The position numbers were made by a program, and so were the translations under genes. From an uncultured Senegalimassilia sp. (GTDB lineage: Bacteria > Actinomycetota > Coriobacteriia > Coriobacteriales > Eggerthellaceae), in contig CALEWN010000332.1 in NCBI GenBank assembly GCA_937925385.1, forward strand, positions 1-15,398: a stretch of 15,398 nt of DNA. Reading direction: 5' to 3'. Shown here piece by piece: positions 14,793 to 15,398 of this stretch; within the stretch, counting starts at the first letter, position 1, and each line of letters begins with the position of its first letter. A model generated the notes under the pieces. The model was not told the DNA's origin. It did no database searches and was given only the letters and a program-made list of their open reading frames with translations.

Positions 14793-15398
14793 CTACTCGG
14801 CGTCGTAGGACTCCTTGAGCGCCTTCAAGGCCGGCAGGCTGTTCTCGATGGTCTCGCGGGCGATGCAGTAGCTCATGCGCACCCAGCCCGGGCAGCCGAA
14901 GCTGTCGGAAGGCACGATGAGCAGCTCGTGCTGCTTCGCGCGGTCGCTGAACGCCTGGGCATCAGGCTCCAGCGCACGCACCCACAGGTAAAACGCGCCA
15001 TCGGGCTGCACGTACTCATAGCCCATCTCGTCCAGGGCTTCGGTGAGGATGCAGCGGTTGGTGGCGTAGGCCTCCACGTCGGACGGCTCGTCGACGCACG
15101 CAGCGGCAACGCGCTGGAACAGCACCGGCGCGCAGATATAGCCATGCGCACGGCCCGCGCCGGCAACGGCGAAGAACACACGGTCCGCCTCTTCGGCGTC
15201 CATGGTGTCGGAAACGTACACGTAGCCGACACGCTCGCCCGGCAGGCTGAGCGCCTTGGAATACGAATAGCACACCAACGTGCGGGGATAGATGGTGGGA
15301 ACGTAGGGAACCTCCACGCCGTAGGTGATCTCGCGATACGGCTCGTCGCTGATCAGGTAGATCGGATGGCCGATCTCCTTGCCCTTCTCCTCGAGCAT
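14793..15398 (-). CDS. PLP-dependent aminotransferase, class I/II (C-terminal part)
   Basis: The C-terminal 201 residues of a fold-type I aminotransferase; the frame is open at the right edge of the window, so the N-terminal half lies outside. The final ATG complement at 15396-15398 is more likely an internal Met than the start, because the family is about 390 residues long. Motifs seen are ISDEPYREITYG (with the Asp/Tyr that hold PLP), YSYSKALSLPGERVGYV (PLP lysine in SYSK), and a late WVRMSYCIARETIE region with the substrate carboxylate-binding Arg. The substrate is not determinable from this part; aspartate/alanine-type enzymes are the nearest general group. It converges with pdxR across a shared terminator. 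Being a PLP enzyme beside PLP synthesis genes, it is a natural consumer of their product. Confidence 0.9.
   Translation of the reverse strand: MLEEKGKEIGHPIYLISDEPYREITYGVEVPYVPTIYPRTLVCYSYSKALSLPGERVGYVYVSDTMDAEEADRVFFAVAGAGRAHGYICAPVLFQRVAAACVDEPSDVEAYATNRCILTEALDEMGYEYVQPDGAFYLWVRALEPDAQAFSDRAKQHELLIVPSDSFGCPGWVRMSYCIARETIENSLPALKALKESYDAE

Overview
The window looks like a chromosomal stretch from a high-GC anaerobic actinobacterium of the class Coriobacteriia, most likely the family Eggerthellaceae. This is inferred from content. The clues are a LuxR-type regulator fused to a polytopic membrane domain, a Tat-exported NapG-like ferredoxin with a NapH-like partner, a sortase-anchored SpaA/Cna-B surface protein, and the PdxST/PdxR vitamin B6 module. 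No rRNA, tRNA, CRISPR array, transposase or integrase is visible.

Layout. Bases 1-1321 (minus) hold an overlapping pair: a periplasmic four-cluster Fe-S protein, then a NapH-like membrane Fe-S protein that runs off the left edge. Together they resemble the quinol-oxidising NapGH module of a respiratory reductase; the terminal reductase is not in view. Diverging from them is a membrane-anchored LuxR-type regulator (1570-3081), a plausible controller of the pair. A DMT/EamA transporter (3336-4262) converges on an orphan lipoprotein (4310-4945, minus). Behind the lipoprotein lies a short coding-like remnant (5006-5113). An alanine/glycine:cation symporter (5316-6851) follows; its leader can fold into two nested helices that reach the ribosome-binding region. 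It ends in a strong terminator. Next come an 84-bp inverted-repeat (REP-like) element and a clear promoter for a membrane diguanylate cyclase (7108-8448), which is closed by a 25-bp perfect hairpin.

Bases 8826-11450 encode a large wall-anchored adhesin or pilin-like protein with four isopeptide-type domains and an LAETG sorting signal. Its first ~60 codons look more protein-like in the +1 frame. Its stop codon directly abuts the stop of convergent pdxT.

The right third is a pyridoxal-phosphate module. pdxS-pdxT (minus, coupled by TAATG) encode PLP synthase. pdxR (plus, divergent) encodes a MocR-type PLP-sensing regulator. The right edge holds the C-terminal half of a PLP-dependent aminotransferase (minus). 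The 135-bp pdxS-pdxR gap contains an 8-bp inverted repeat spanning a -10-like element, a likely operator. It also contains a 16-bp palindrome matching the ParB-binding parS consensus at 15 of 16 positions, the most surprising non-coding signal here.

I do not see one self-evident new multi-gene system. The best candidates for something undescribed are the symporter leader RNA, the parS-like site beside pdxR, the two-frame start of the surface protein, and the membrane LuxR regulator with its NapGH-like neighbours.
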